From Betaproteobacteria bacterium (GTDB taxonomy: Bacteria; Pseudomonadota; Gammaproteobacteria; Burkholderiales; SG8-39), in the NCBI GenBank assembly GCA_011391185.1, contig JAABRB010000255.1:1-5415 (forward strand): a stretch of 5,415 nt of DNA. Direction: 5' to 3'. Positions within the stretch are counted from its first letter, which is position 1, and each line of letters opens with the position of its first letter. Positions 4,818-5,415 of this stretch are shown in pieces. The notes under the pieces were generated by a model that worked only from the letters and a program-made list of their open reading frames with translations, was not told where the DNA came from and ran no database searches. Position numbers and translations under genes: made by a program.

Positions 4818-5415
4818 CTATCCGGCCGGCTTGCGGACGAGAAGGTTGTAGGCGTTGCCCGAGACGTGCTCCTCGAGCAGCTCGAAGCCCGTTGCGCGGA
4901 CGCGGTTGCGAATGTCCTCCTGCTGGTACGGCGTGACGAGGATCCCCTTGCGCATCCCCCAGTCGTTGATGCGACCCGCAACCCACTTCAGCACGCGCGG
5001 GCCGCGCGGAAAGAGCAACACGTTCGCGGCGAGGCGGCCGCCCGGCTTTAGCACGCGAAAGATCTCGCGGAGGCTCCCGTCGACGTTGGGGAAGCAGTGC
5101 ACGGAATTTGCGACGTTTGCAGAGTCAAACGTCCCGGCGGGGAATTCCATCGAGGCTACGTCGGCAAGGTGCAGCTCGACATTCGGTCGCTTCCGAAACC
5201 GCTTGCGGGCGCCGGCGAGCATGGCCTCGGCGTAGTCGACGCCCACGATTCGAACGTCGGGCAGCCGCTTCCACTTGCGCCACTTGAGGAGGATGTCGAG
5301 CAGCGTTCCGGAGCCGACCGCGACTTCGAGATGATGGTCCCCGAAGTTCCTGCCGAAGAAGCGCACCTGAACGCCGAGCGTGCTGCGGTAGGCGAAAGTC
5401 AGGATGAAGAAGCCG
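4818..5415 (-). CDS. Class I SAM-dependent methyltransferase, N-terminus outside the window
   Basis: The minus-strand frame stays open to the window edge, giving 198 residues. The GTG at 5366 is a Val inside the protein, because coding sequence (AYRSTLGVQ) continues upstream of it. In partial numbering, motif I is HLEVAVGSGTLL (28-39), a variant of the usual ExGxGxG loop with Ala-Val in place of Gly-Cys. The ribose-binding acid is D60 in IVGVDYAEAM. Motif III carries D85 (HLADVASMEF), motif IV is FDSANVANSVHCFPN and motif V is REIFRVLKPGGRL (117-129). This is the Methyltransf_11/UbiE-like pattern for small molecules or lipids; the substrate cannot be named. The C-terminal GFELLEEHVSGNAYNLLVRKP is typical. 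It converges on the ThiF-like gene, and no terminator is seen in the 38-bp gap. Confidence 0.88.
   Translation of the reverse strand, partial: GFFILTFAYRSTLGVQVRFFGRNFGDHHLEVAVGSGTLLDILLKWRKWKRLPDVRIVGVDYAEAMLAGARKRFRKRPNVELHLADVASMEFPAGTFDSANVANSVHCFPNVDGSLREIFRVLKPGGRLAANVLLFPRGPRVLKWVAGRINDWGMRKGILVTPYQQEDIRNRVRATGFELLEEHVSGNAYNLLVRKPAG

Noticed and set aside
5364..5366. GTG as the start of the methyltransferase
   Set aside because: The frame continues upstream to the window edge with plausible coding sequence, and a start here would leave almost no N-terminal segment before motif I.

Overview
The window most likely comes from the chromosome of an environmental, GC-rich proteobacterium, with Betaproteobacteria the best guess. 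The main clue is the first gene, which ends in a PEP-CTERM sorting signal. That implies an exosortase and an outer membrane with exopolysaccharide. The ThiF-like and FtsX-type proteins fit the same background. This placement is inferred from protein style; no 16S rRNA or other marker is present.

Layout, left to right. Positions 1-447 (+) are the 3' part of an exported PEP-CTERM surface protein cut by the window edge. Positions 448-748 hold no intact gene. They contain a 95-bp relic of a permease gene tail and the leader of a toxin-antitoxin operon. Positions 749-1185 (+) are a compact hicB-hicA module (antitoxin first, GTGA overlap). Positions 1230-1358 hold a second, longer permease-tail relic, butted directly against the stop codon of an intact permease gene. 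Positions 3823-1359 (-) are two translationally coupled FtsX/MacB/LolC-type ABC permeases (ATGA overlap) with no ATPase gene in the window. A 77-bp divergent promoter region separates them from a standalone ThiF/MoeB/E1-like adenylyltransferase (3901-4779, +). A class I SAM-dependent methyltransferase (4818-5415, -, N-terminus outside the window) converges on it.

The most unusual structure is at 477-1490. The last ~95-130 bp of an FtsX permease gene occur three times in the same orientation: the live gene end and two relics, with hicBA between the relics. The relics share 90 of 95 positions, including a 65-bp perfect block. The outer relic is a mosaic: its stop-proximal 32 bp are identical to the live gene, and the rest is identical to the inner relic. 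This is a recombination or insertion footprint at the 3' end of a permease gene, and hicBA is the cargo between the repeats.

The two permeases probably form one heteromeric inner-membrane complex and need an ATPase encoded elsewhere. The HicA/HicB pair is a self-contained toxin-antitoxin unit. The ThiF-like protein and the methyltransferase cannot be tied to a defined pathway from this sequence. I found no tRNA, rRNA, CRISPR array, transposase, integrase or convincing rho-independent terminator.
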